A stretch of DNA of 10,941 nt from Eikenella sp963515595 (GTDB lineage Bacteria > Pseudomonadota > Gammaproteobacteria > Burkholderiales > Neisseriaceae): positions 1 to 10,941 of the forward strand of contig CAUPYH010000056.1 of the NCBI GenBank assembly GCA_963515595.1, read 5' to 3'. Under the pieces are notes generated by a model. That model made no database searches, had not been told where the DNA came from, and saw only the letters and a program-made list of their open reading frames with translations. Shown in pieces: positions 4,571-10,384 of the stretch (position 1 is its first letter; the number at the start of each line of letters is the position of its first letter). A program made the translations under genes and the position numbers.

Positions 4571-5407
4571 TTAAGCGCTTTCTTGCTCCAGCACAAACCT
4601 AGCGCCTTGGTCCTGCGCCAAGAGTTCGGCGAGGGCAGGCAGGTTGGCGGCGAGCTGTTCGGCCAGCAGGTAGGGCGGATTGATAACGAACATGCCGCTG
4701 CCGTGCATGCCGAAGCCGTCGCTGCGCGGGGCATGGGCATGCAGTTCGGCTTGCAGCCAATGGGTAATGGGCAGTTTGCGCAGTTCGGCGGGTAGTTGGC
4801 GGCTTTCTTCGCGCGAAAGGCAGGGATACCACAGTAAATAGCAGCCGGTGGCGAAGCGGCGCAGGGTAGCCTGCAGGGTTTTGACTACTTGGCGGTAGTC
4901 TTGTTTTTGTTCGTAGGGCGGATCGATGAGGATTAGGGCGCGGCGGGGCGGGGGCGGCAGGAGGGAAATCAGGCCTTGGTAGCCGTCGCTTTGTTTGGCG
5001 ATGATGCGGCGGTCGGCGCGGGTATTTTCCTGCAGCAGAGCGAAGTCGGCGGGGTGCAGCTCAAACAGGCGCATTTTGTCGCTGTCGCGTAGCAGGCTTT
5101 GGGCCAGGTGGGGCGAGCCGCAATAGAAATCGGGCGCGGGCAGGATATGGCGCAGGTGTTGGCGGAATTGTTCCAGCTCGGCGGGCAAGGCAGGCGCGGC
5201 GAGCAGGCGGCTGATGCCTTGTTGGTGTTCGCTGGTTTTTTGTGCGGCATCGTCTGTCAGGCGATATAAGCCGGCTCCGCTGTGGGTGTCGATATACCAA
5301 TAGGGCTTGTCTTTGCGGTTGAAGTAGCTGAGGGTGAGAAACAGGATAAAATGTTTGAGCATGTCGGCATGGTTGCCGGCATGGAAGGCGTGGCGGTAGC
5401 TGAGCAT
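4571..5407 (-). CDS. rlmJ: 23S rRNA (adenine-2030 N6) methyltransferase RlmJ
   Basis: RlmJ methylates A2030 of 23S rRNA on naked rRNA before subunit assembly, using S-adenosylmethionine. The chosen start at 5405-5407 gives 278 residues beginning MLSYRHAFHAGNHADMLKH, the characteristic family N-terminus (E. coli RlmJ, about 280 residues, begins MLSYRHSFHAGNHADVLKH). An upstream ATG at 5555-5557 is in frame but would add 50 residues without homology and would run through the small RNA, so I reject it. The SAM-binding motif is DTHSGAG (40-46), and the catalytic motif is DPPY (162-165) in LILIDPPYE. The ribosome binding site is weak. A possible -10 box TATAAA lies at 5438-5443 on the minus strand without a good -35. 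The gene is monocistronic, with the small RNA terminator just upstream. Confidence 0.95.
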   Translation of the reverse strand: MLSYRHAFHAGNHADMLKHFILFLTLSYFNRKDKPYWYIDTHSGAGLYRLTDDAAQKTSEHQQGISRLLAAPALPAELEQFRQHLRHILPAPDFYCGSPHLAQSLLRDSDKMRLFELHPADFALLQENTRADRRIIAKQSDGYQGLISLLPPPPRRALILIDPPYEQKQDYRQVVKTLQATLRRFATGCYLLWYPCLSREESRQLPAELRKLPITHWLQAELHAHAPRSDGFGMHGSGMFVINPPYLLAEQLAANLPALAELLAQDQGARFVLEQESA

Positions 5408-5486
5408 GGGGTGGCGCTGAGTTGGGAAAGGCAGCATTTTATAGCGGGTTGGTTGGCTTCCGCTACTTTGGCTAAATATTGCAGAT

Positions 5487-5515
5487 AAAAAAAGGTGTGG
5501 CAGTTGGCCACACCT
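5487..5515 (-). terminator. Intrinsic terminator of the small RNA
   Basis: CCACACCT (5508-5515) pairs with AGGTGTGG (5493-5500), an 8-bp stem with a seven-base loop. On the minus strand the stem is followed by a T-run, the complement of the A's at 5487-5492. No protein gene on the minus strand ends here, which is what suggested a separate RNA transcript. Confidence 0.8.
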
Positions 5516-5627
5516 AAACACACACACATCAAGAGGAAAATGAATCCAATGTTGCAAGAAACAGGAGCATCTCTATTTCAACCAACCGGCTTTGATTGCC
5601 AGCCGGGCACTAAATCCTTTCAACTTG
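5487..5627 (-). ncRNA. Predicted FNR-induced small RNA (AniS/FnrS-like by promoter type)
   Basis: A complete small-RNA unit fits between a strong promoter (5634-5675) and an intrinsic terminator (5487-5515), giving a transcript of about 140 nt. The 5' part can form a stem CCGGCT/AGCCGG (5601-5606 with 5586-5591). The middle contains an unpaired TTTTCCTCTTGATG, complementary to AAGAGG-type ribosome binding sites and so a natural mRNA-pairing region. A (GT)n run follows, then the terminator stem and a seven-T tail, as in Hfq-dependent RNAs. Neisseria species have an FNR-activated small RNA (AniS, also called FnrS) that represses aerobic-type genes under oxygen limitation. I infer a functional counterpart but cannot confirm sequence homology. 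The antisense strand holds a 41-codon frame (5540-5665), which I judge less likely. Confidence 0.65.
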
Positions 5628-5633
5628 GAGGGG

Positions 5634-5675
5634 ATTATAAAGATAATGGTCGGGAGAAATATTGACCAAAATCAA
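5634..5675 (-). promoter_or_regulatory. FNR-dependent class II promoter
   Basis: On the minus strand an FNR box TTGAT-TTTG-GTCAA (5662-5675) matches the TTGAT-N4-ATCAA consensus at nine of ten positions. A perfect TATAAT lies at 5634-5639, with 22 bases between box and -10. That spacing puts the box centre (5668.5) at exactly -41.5 from a start at 5627, the geometry of class II FNR activation. No good -35 is needed because FNR overlaps it. Confidence 0.7.
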
Positions 5676-5963
5676 ATGAACGACAATTCATAGCCCGAAA
5701 GTTTGGCAATTTATGCGTAAAAGAGGCTCCGTTAGCAAATTATCGGTGTGTTCTGGCTTTTCAGGTAGCCTCAAATAGCTTAAACGGGCTGCCACAGGGT
5801 ATGCCGGCATGCTAAAATGTCTGTATATTAACAAGATGCCGTGCAACAGAACAGTTAGCGGGCAGGGGAATAGCCCTTGCCAACCGGCCTTAACTAGGGA
5901 GTGGCGGTATGCGGCCAGGCCGCAATAGCCGCCAAAAGAAAGATTTAAATACGGTTGGAACGA
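5676..5963. other. Gene-free leader region upstream of the SEL1 gene
   Basis: I find no gene in these 288 bases. They contain a single Eikenella DUS (TTCAGGTAGCCT, 5760-5771), a 10-bp palindrome ATGCCGGCAT (5801-5810), and -10-like words TAAAAT (5813-5818) and TATATT (about 5824) without convincing -35 partners. Near the SEL1 start there is a perfect 15-base dyad TGCGGCC-A-GGCCGCA (5910-5924). The SEL1 promoter is presumably here, but I cannot place it. Confidence 0.4.
5910..5924. repeat. Perfect 7-bp-arm dyad in the SEL1 leader
   Basis: TGCGGCC and GGCCGCA flank a single A. An outer pair GGCGG (5903-5907) and CCGCC (5929-5933) could extend the structure. It lies about 40 bases before the SEL1 start codon, so it could be an operator or an mRNA hairpin that affects translation. 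Confidence 0.4.
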
Positions 5964-7469
5964 ATGATTAAATTTGCACTCGGGCGCAAAGCCGTTAAGC
6001 TGGTGAAAACAAATCGGACGGGGCAGGATAATCTGCCTGATGCCGAAGCCTACTACCGCCGCGCCCAACAGCTGTTGGAAGCAGAAGACACCCGCGAAAA
6101 AGCCGTGGCCGATATGCTCCAGGCCGCCGAAATGGGGCATCAGCAGGCGCAATACGAGCTGGGCGAATGGAACCGCCAAGGCCAAAATGTGCCGCAAAAC
6201 TATGCCACCGCACTATATTGGCTGGAGCGTGCCGCCGCTTCAGGCTACCTGAAAGCCGCTTACAGCCTGGCTTTGATGCAGGCCAACGGCGAAGGCATGC
6301 AGCAAGACGTATTGGCCGCCAGCCAAGTGATGCAGCATCTGGCTGCGCAAAAATTCCCGCCGGCTATTGTGTGGCTGATGGAAAACGCGGCCGCCCACGG
6401 ACAGCACCAAAAAGCCTTTGCCTGGGCATCTCATGCCGCCGCGCTGGGCGAACCGCAGGCACAATATCATATGGCCTATGCCCTCCTGCACGGATTGGGC
6501 ACCAAAACCGACGTGCGCCAAGGTATCAGCTGGCTCAAACGCGCCGCCGAACAGGACTACGGCGATGCGCAATGGCAGCTCGCCCGCTTGTATGAAACCG
6601 GCCGCTTCGGCGGCATGGACAAAGCCAAAGCCCTGCATTGGTATGAACGTGTGGCCGCCAAAGGCGTGGTGGCTGCCCAAAGCAAGGCCGGGCACATGCG
6701 GCTCAATGGCATCGGTTGTGCTGCCGATCCCAAAGCCGCCGTACAATGGATTATCCAAGCTGCCAATGCCAACGACTCGGAAGCGTTGAACCTGCTGGCC
6801 AAACAGCTGCTCACCGGGCAGGGCATCCAGCAAAATTTCGAAGCCGCCGTGCGCTGCCTGGAGCAAGCCGTGCGCTTGGGCAATGCCGACGCTATGTATC
6901 AGATGGGCGATGTGTACCGCTACGGCTTGGGCGTATCTAAAGACGACAAACTGGCGCGGCAATGGTATGAACAGGCCGTGCTCAACGGGCATGAAGAAGC
7001 CAAAGAAAAGCTGGCCGAGCCGGTGAAACCCCAGCGCCGTGCGTCCGACCCGGTGTGCCATCTGCCCGATCCGGAAGAGCAGCTGGCCGAAGAACACTAC
7101 CGGCAAGCCTTCGTTTGCCACTTTGGCCTCAATGGTGCCACCCAAGACATCGGCCAAGCCTTCTCGCTCTACAAAGCAGCCGCTGAATACGGCCTGCCGC
7201 GTGCGCAAACCAACCTCGGCATGATGTTTTTCCTTGGTGAATTTGTGGGCAAAGACTACGAAAAAGCCGCTGCTTGGTTTAAAAAAGCCGCCCTTCGGCA
7301 TGATCCCGTGGCGCATTACAACCTCGCCTGCCTCTACTACCACGGCTGGGGCGTGCGCGCCAACGCCGGTGAAGCGATTTCCCACCTTAAAGCCGCCATC
7401 GCGCAAGGCCATAAGAACGAAGGCGAGTGGCAGAAGCTCTTAGAACAATGGCAGGAAGAATTGGCTTAG
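5964..7469 (+). CDS. SEL1-like tetratricopeptide repeat protein
   Basis: The product has 501 residues built almost entirely of SEL1-type repeats, helix pairs of about 36 residues with the pattern A...LG.(M/L)Y..G.G...D...A..W...AA..G. Clear examples are AQYELGEWNRQGQNVPQNYA, AQWQLARLYETGRFGGMDKA, AMYQMGDVYRYGLGVSKDDK and AHYNLACLYYHGWGVRANAG. The repeats are interrupted at about residues 350-375 by a charged, proline-containing linker (EPVKPQRRASDPV). There is no signal peptide or membrane helix, so a cytosolic scaffold is likely; SEL1 arrays act as protein-binding surfaces and this sequence gives no catalytic function. I chose ATG 5964. An in-frame TTG at 5955 is possible, and neither has a strong ribosome binding site. 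An Eikenella DUS (6242-6253) lies inside the gene and encodes SGYLK. The gene stands alone and is closed by the hairpin at 7485-7527. Confidence 0.88.
   Translation: MIKFALGRKAVKLVKTNRTGQDNLPDAEAYYRRAQQLLEAEDTREKAVADMLQAAEMGHQQAQYELGEWNRQGQNVPQNYATALYWLERAAASGYLKAAYSLALMQANGEGMQQDVLAASQVMQHLAAQKFPPAIVWLMENAAAHGQHQKAFAWASHAAALGEPQAQYHMAYALLHGLGTKTDVRQGISWLKRAAEQDYGDAQWQLARLYETGRFGGMDKAKALHWYERVAAKGVVAAQSKAGHMRLNGIGCAADPKAAVQWIIQAANANDSEALNLLAKQLLTGQGIQQNFEAAVRCLEQAVRLGNADAMYQMGDVYRYGLGVSKDDKLARQWYEQAVLNGHEEAKEKLAEPVKPQRRASDPVCHLPDPEEQLAEEHYRQAFVCHFGLNGATQDIGQAFSLYKAAAEYGLPRAQTNLGMMFFLGEFVGKDYEKAAAWFKKAALRHDPVAHYNLACLYYHGWGVRANAGEAISHLKAAIAQGHKNEGEWQKLLEQWQEELA
6242..6253 (+). repeat. Intragenic Eikenella DUS in the SEL1 gene
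   Basis: An exact AGGCTACCTGAA inside the coding sequence, read as part of SGYLKA at the end of one repeat unit. It is one of only two uptake words inside a gene in this window. Confidence 0.85.
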
Positions 7470-7484
7470 GGCTGCCTGAAATCA

Positions 7485-7527
7485 AAAGGCTACCTGAAAA
7501 TGGCAAAAGGTTTTTCAGGTAGCCTTT
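7485..7527 (+). terminator. Inverted DUS terminator of the SEL1 gene
   Basis: A 16-bp perfect stem, AAAGGCTACCTGAAAA (7485-7500) with TTTTCAGGTAGCCTTT (7512-7527), around the loop TGGCAAAAGGT. The SEL1 stop (7467-7469) lies 15 bases upstream. Just before it, overlapping the stop, is GGGCTGCCTGAA (7469-7480), one base from the Simonsiella-type word. Confidence 0.85.
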
Positions 7528-7717
7528 ATATGCAGTGACGGCGAAACGTAACGCCTGCCTTAAAATATTTCGCCGCAGGCACCGCCTGCCTGCACTTTAA
7601 ACCCGCAGCATCCGCCCTTATTTGCCGCTTAGAATTTACTCAAGGCCGACTTGCCCGCAAACCCCGCTTTGCGCCACAATAAGCCCATCCCGCATAACAC
7701 AGAAAAAGGAATAAATC

Positions 7718-8068
7718 ATGTCTGACATTGATCACAGCGATCCCATTATCTTCACTGAAAGCTGCTGCAATAAGGTAGCCGAGCTGATTGCCGAAGAAAA
7801 CAACCCCGATTTGAAACTGCGCGTGTTCGTGAACGGCGGCGGCTGCTCCGGCTTCCAATACGGCTTCACTTTCGACGAAATCGTGAACGACGACGACTTC
7901 CAGATCGAAAAAAGCGGCCTCGTTTTCCTAATCGACCCGATGAGCTACCAATACCTGCTCGGCGCGGAAATCGACTACACCGAAGGCCTGCAAGGCTCGC
8001 AATTCGTTATCCGCAGCAACCCGAATGCTGTAACCACCTGTGGCTGCGGTTCTTCGTTTTCGGTTTGA
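7718..8068 (+). CDS. erpA: Iron-sulfur cluster insertion protein ErpA
   Basis: ErpA is an A-type carrier that delivers Fe-S clusters to apo-enzymes; in E. coli it is essential for isoprenoid synthesis and respiratory Fe-S proteins. The 116-residue product matches the family length and has all three cluster-ligand cysteines: C43 in GGGCSGFQYGF, and C108 and C110 in the C-terminal TCGCGSSFSV. NPDLKLRVFV and DYTEGLQGSQF are also typical of ErpA rather than IscA or SufA. The start ATG 7718 has AAGGAAT a few bases upstream. A weak promoter candidate is TTGCCC (7651-7656) with CACAAT (7675-7680), spacer 18. A hairpin GCAGGC-ACC-GCCTGC lies at 7575-7589. The gene stands alone, followed by a DUS terminator. 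Confidence 0.96.
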   Translation: MSDIDHSDPIIFTESCCNKVAELIAEENNPDLKLRVFVNGGGCSGFQYGFTFDEIVNDDDFQIEKSGLVFLIDPMSYQYLLGAEIDYTEGLQGSQFVIRSNPNAVTTCGCGSSFSV

Positions 8069-8088
8069 TTGGTTCAAGCGCATGAATG

Positions 8089-8119
8089 AAAGGCTACCTG
8101 AAAGTTTCAGGTAGCCTTT
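8089..8119 (+). terminator. Inverted DUS terminator of erpA
   Basis: AAAGGCTACCTGAAA (8089-8103) and TTTCAGGTAGCCTTT (8105-8119) are perfect inverted arms separated by one base, followed by a T. It is 20 bases beyond the erpA stop. Both arms are exact Eikenella DUS words. Confidence 0.85.
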
Positions 8120-8214
8120 TAAACAAGAATGCTACAGCGTTGTCTTGCCTTGCCGTATTACTCATGCTATCCGCACTCCTGACTTATCTTTAATCCGCTA
8201 TATATTGAATGGCA

Positions 8215-8242
8215 TAAAAAAGCCGGCTGTTTCCAGCCGGCT
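8215..8242 (-). terminator. Intrinsic terminator of glyA
   Basis: CAGCCGGCT (8234-8242) pairs with AGCCGGCTG (8221-8229), a 9-bp GC-rich stem with a four-base loop. On the minus strand it is followed by six T (complement of 8215-8220). It lies 36 bases after the glyA stop and contains no DUS, unlike most terminators here. Confidence 0.88.
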
Positions 8243-8278
8243 GGTTTTATTGCAAGCGAAGCGATCCAAGCTATCTGC

Positions 8279-9529
8279 TTATGCGCCGTATACCGGAAAT
8301 TGGTCGCACAAGGCTTTCACTTCGCCGGCCACGCGAGCCAGGTTGGCTTCGTCTTCGGGTTTGTCCAGCACGTCAGCCACCAGATTCGCCAGTTTGCGGG
8401 AGGCAGCTTCGTCGAAGCCGCGGGTGGTGATGGCGGCGGTGCCCACGCGGATGCCGGAAGTAACGAAGGGTTTTTCCGGATCGTTCGGGATGGCGTTTTT
8501 GTTGATGGTAATCAATGCTTTGCCCAATGCGGCTTCAGCAGCTTTGCCGGTGATATGTTTCGGGCGCAGGTCTACCAGGAAAACGTGGCTTTCGGTGCGG
8601 CCGGAAATGATGCGCAGGCCGCGTTTTACCAGCTCTTCGGCCATGGCGGCGGCATTGATTTTCACCTGTTTGGCGTATTGCTTGAATTCAGGCGACAGAG
8701 CTTCTTTGAAGGCCACGGCTTTAGCGGCAATCACATGCATCAGCGGGCCGCCTTGCAGGCTGGGGAAAATAGCGGAGTTGAGCGCTTTTTCGTGGGTGTT
8801 GTCGCGGCACAGAATCACGCCGCCGCGCGGGCCGCGCAGGGTTTTGTGGGTAGTGGTGGTAACGAAGTCGGCGTGCGGCACGGGGTTGGGGTATTCGCCG
8901 GCGGCAATCAGGCCGGCGTAGTGTGCCATGTCTACAAACAGATACGCGCCTACTTTGTCGGCGATTTCGCGGAATTTCGCCCAGTCGATTTCCAAGGCGT
9001 AGGCGGAGGCGCCGGCCACAATCATTTTGGGTTTGTGCTCAAGCGCGAGGCGTTCCACTTCGGCGTAGTCGAGCACTTCGTTTTCGTCCAGGCCGTAGGT
9101 GATGGCGTTGTAGAGCTTGCCGGAAATATTTACCGATGCACCGTGGGTGAGGTGGCCGCCGTGGGCGAGGCTCATGCCGAGGATGGTGTCGCCGGGTTTC
9201 AATACGGAGGCATATACGGCTTGGTTGGCCTGCGAGCCGGAGTGGGGTTGTACGTTGGCATAGGTGGCGCCGAACAGTTTTTTCACGCGCTCGAGGGCAA
9301 GCTCTTCGGCCACATCCACGTGTTCGCAGCCGCCGTAGTAGCGTTTGCCGGGGTAGCCTTCGGCGTATTTGTTGGTGAGCTGGCTGCCCTGGGCTTCCAT
9401 CACGGCGCAGCTGACGTAGTTCTCAGAGGCAATCAGCTCAACGTGGTCTTGCTGGCGCTTGTCTTCGGCGGCAATGGCGGCGGCGAGGTCGGGATCGTAT
9501 TTGGCGATGGTGATGCTGCGGGAAAACAT
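8279..9529 (-). CDS. glyA: Serine hydroxymethyltransferase
   Basis: GlyA converts serine and tetrahydrofolate into glycine and 5,10-methylene-tetrahydrofolate, the main source of one-carbon units, using pyridoxal phosphate in the cytosol. The product has 416 residues, matching the family. The Schiff-base lysine is K229 in TTTTHKTLRGPRGG. Other hallmarks are ELIASENYVS (31-40), NKYAEGYPGKRYYGG (53-67), QPHSGSQAN (94-102) and DMAHYAGLIAAG (200-211). I chose ATG 9527-9529 (MFSRSITIAKYD), preceded by AAAGGAG at a proper distance. An in-frame ATG at 9551-9553 would lie upstream of that ribosome binding site and lacks its own. The gene is monocistronic, with a GC-rich terminator at 8215-8242. The leader from the likely promoter is long, about 140 bases. 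Confidence 0.97.
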   Translation of the reverse strand: MFSRSITIAKYDPDLAAAIAAEDKRQQDHVELIASENYVSCAVMEAQGSQLTNKYAEGYPGKRYYGGCEHVDVAEELALERVKKLFGATYANVQPHSGSQANQAVYASVLKPGDTILGMSLAHGGHLTHGASVNISGKLYNAITYGLDENEVLDYAEVERLALEHKPKMIVAGASAYALEIDWAKFREIADKVGAYLFVDMAHYAGLIAAGEYPNPVPHADFVTTTTHKTLRGPRGGVILCRDNTHEKALNSAIFPSLQGGPLMHVIAAKAVAFKEALSPEFKQYAKQVKINAAAMAEELVKRGLRIISGRTESHVFLVDLRPKHITGKAAEAALGKALITINKNAIPNDPEKPFVTSGIRVGTAAITTRGFDEAASRKLANLVADVLDKPEDEANLARVAGEVKALCDQFPVYGA

Positions 9530-9815
9530 ATTTGGGTCTCCTTTGACAGACAATGGATGGATGCTGGCGGGCAGCGGGGGATAAGCTGAACAAACCTGCT
9601 CTTGCCCCGACTGTGCCGTTTGTACTGCCGACGGTTGGCTGGGGAAGGGGGGTTATTTAACTCATGTTAGGCGGTATTGTAGCCGAATTCGGTGCCGATA
9701 GCTAAAGCCCTTTGCTTCCTGCGGCGGCGGCTGGTCTGGCTATATGGATTAGCCTATTTGCGGCTTGTGGCTTGGCATGTAGCAAAGTCCTTCAGCTGTA
9801 TGCAGCTGGCAAAGA
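9530..9815 (-). promoter_or_regulatory. glyA leader and promoter region
   Basis: There is no gene in this stretch. On the minus strand TACAAT (9676-9681) sits in the context GGCTACAAT, the same as the arfA -10, but the -35 position 17 bases upstream (TAGCTA) is poor. A 10-bp palindrome CCGAATTCGG (9683-9692) lies between the two, where an operator could act. The transcript would have a leader of about 140 nt containing six C (complement of 9647-9652). Nearer cutA is a hairpin CAGCTG-TATG-CAGCTG (9793-9808). I do not recognise a known riboswitch. Confidence 0.35.
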
Positions 9816-9873
9816 AGGCTACCTGAAAGCGGGCTCTGCGGGTTTCTGCGGAGCTAATATTTCAGGTAGCCTT
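9815..9873 (-). terminator. Inverted DUS hairpin behind cutA
   Basis: AAGGCTACCTGAAA (9815-9828) and TTTCAGGTAGCCTT (9860-9873) are perfect arms around an unusually long loop of 31 bases. The loop can itself pair GCTC (9833-9836) with GAGC (9851-9854). On the minus strand it begins 48 bases after the cutA stop and is followed by CTTCTTT. Confidence 0.6.
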
Positions 9874-9920
9874 TGATCTGCGGCAATAGTGGATGAGTGG
9901 CTGGATTAAAGCTCGCCGGG

Positions 9921-10244
9921 TTACGGCGCGAGGTTGTCGTTTAGCCATTTCAGGTAGCCTTCTGAGCCGCCGGATACGGGCAGCAGCAGGATTTGCGGGC
10001 AATCGTAGCTGTGCTGTTCGAGAATCAGGCGTTCAACGGCGGGATAGTGCCGCTCGGCGGTTTTGATGGTGAGTCGGATTTCGCTGTCGCAACAGAGCTC
10101 ACCCTGCCAGAGGTATTGGCTTTGAATGGCTTCGTATTGCACGCAGGAGGCGAGGCGCTGTTGCAATAGGAGCCTGCCGATGCGTTCGGCTTCGGCTTGG
10201 CTGGGGCAGGTGGTGAGGATGATGGCGGGTTGGCAGGTAGGCAT
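9921..10244 (-). CDS. cutA: Divalent-cation tolerance protein CutA
   Basis: The product has 107 residues, the usual length of the CutA1 family, small trimeric ferredoxin-like proteins linked to copper and other metal tolerance in E. coli but of unclear molecular role. Family features in order are IILTTCPSQAEAERIGRLLL (helix after the first strand), RLASCVQ, QSQYLWQGEL, DSEIRLTIKT, and the C-terminal HSYDCPQILLLPVSGGSEGY followed by LKWLND. ATG 10242-10244 is the only good start. No ribosome binding site is visible on the minus strand before it, and the frame stays open upstream without another start codon, so translation may be weak. An Eikenella DUS (9949-9960) lies inside the gene and encodes EGYLK. 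The neighbouring hydrolase gene ends 140 bases upstream; co-transcription is possible but interrupted by a DUS hairpin. Confidence 0.93.
   Translation of the reverse strand: MPTCQPAIILTTCPSQAEAERIGRLLLQQRLASCVQYEAIQSQYLWQGELCCDSEIRLTIKTAERHYPAVERLILEQHSYDCPQILLLPVSGGSEGYLKWLNDNLAP
9949..9960 (-). repeat. Intragenic Eikenella DUS in cutA
   Basis: Exact AGGCTACCTGAA on the minus strand, read as part of EGYLKW in a conserved position of CutA. The reading frame over the word is the same as in the SEL1 gene. Confidence 0.85.
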
Positions 10245-10265
10245 GGCGGTAAGGAGGAGATGGGT

Positions 10266-10277
10266 TTCAGGTAGCCT
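10266..10277 (-). repeat. Single Eikenella DUS upstream of cutA
   Basis: An exact, unpaired uptake word 22 bases upstream of the cutA start codon, in what should be its mRNA leader. It overlaps no hairpin. Confidence 0.8.
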
Positions 10278-10338
10278 GTCTGGGTACAGCAGACTGGCGG
10301 ATATTTTGGGTTCAATAGGGGAAGTGTGGCGGATAGTT

Positions 10339-10375
10339 TTTCAGGTAGCCTTTCCAATCCAAAGGCTACCTGAAA
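10339..10375. repeat. Inverted Eikenella DUS pair behind the hydrolase gene, outward order
   Basis: TTTCAGGTAGCCTTT (10339-10353) and AAAGGCTACCTGAAA (10361-10375) form a perfect 15-bp stem with loop CCAATCC. It begins 10 bases after the hydrolase stop on the minus strand. As at 4523-4561, the TTCAGG arm comes first, so no T-run follows. Terminator activity is uncertain. Confidence 0.65.
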
Positions 10376-10384
10376 CTGATTAGC

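Noticed and set aside
5540..5665. A 41-codon plus-strand frame preceded by AAGAGGAAA
   Set aside because: It looks translatable, but its strand has no promoter, the Shine-Dalgarno match is the complement of the proposed pairing region of the minus-strand RNA, and the promoter and terminator geometry on the minus strand is far stronger. Kept only as an alternative.
6240..7412. A 390-codon minus-strand open frame opposite the SEL1 gene
   Set aside because: A shadow frame produced by the codon pattern of the SEL1 repeats; the plus-strand repeats are unmistakable.
8300..9589. A 429-codon plus-strand open frame opposite glyA
   Set aside because: A GC-rich shadow of glyA, rich in Gly, Phe and Val repeats and without any recognisable domain.
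10251..10274. AAGGAGG followed by ATG and a four-codon plus-strand frame ending in the DUS
   Set aside because: No plus-strand gene or promoter lies around it; it is opposite the cutA leader and is probably coincidental.
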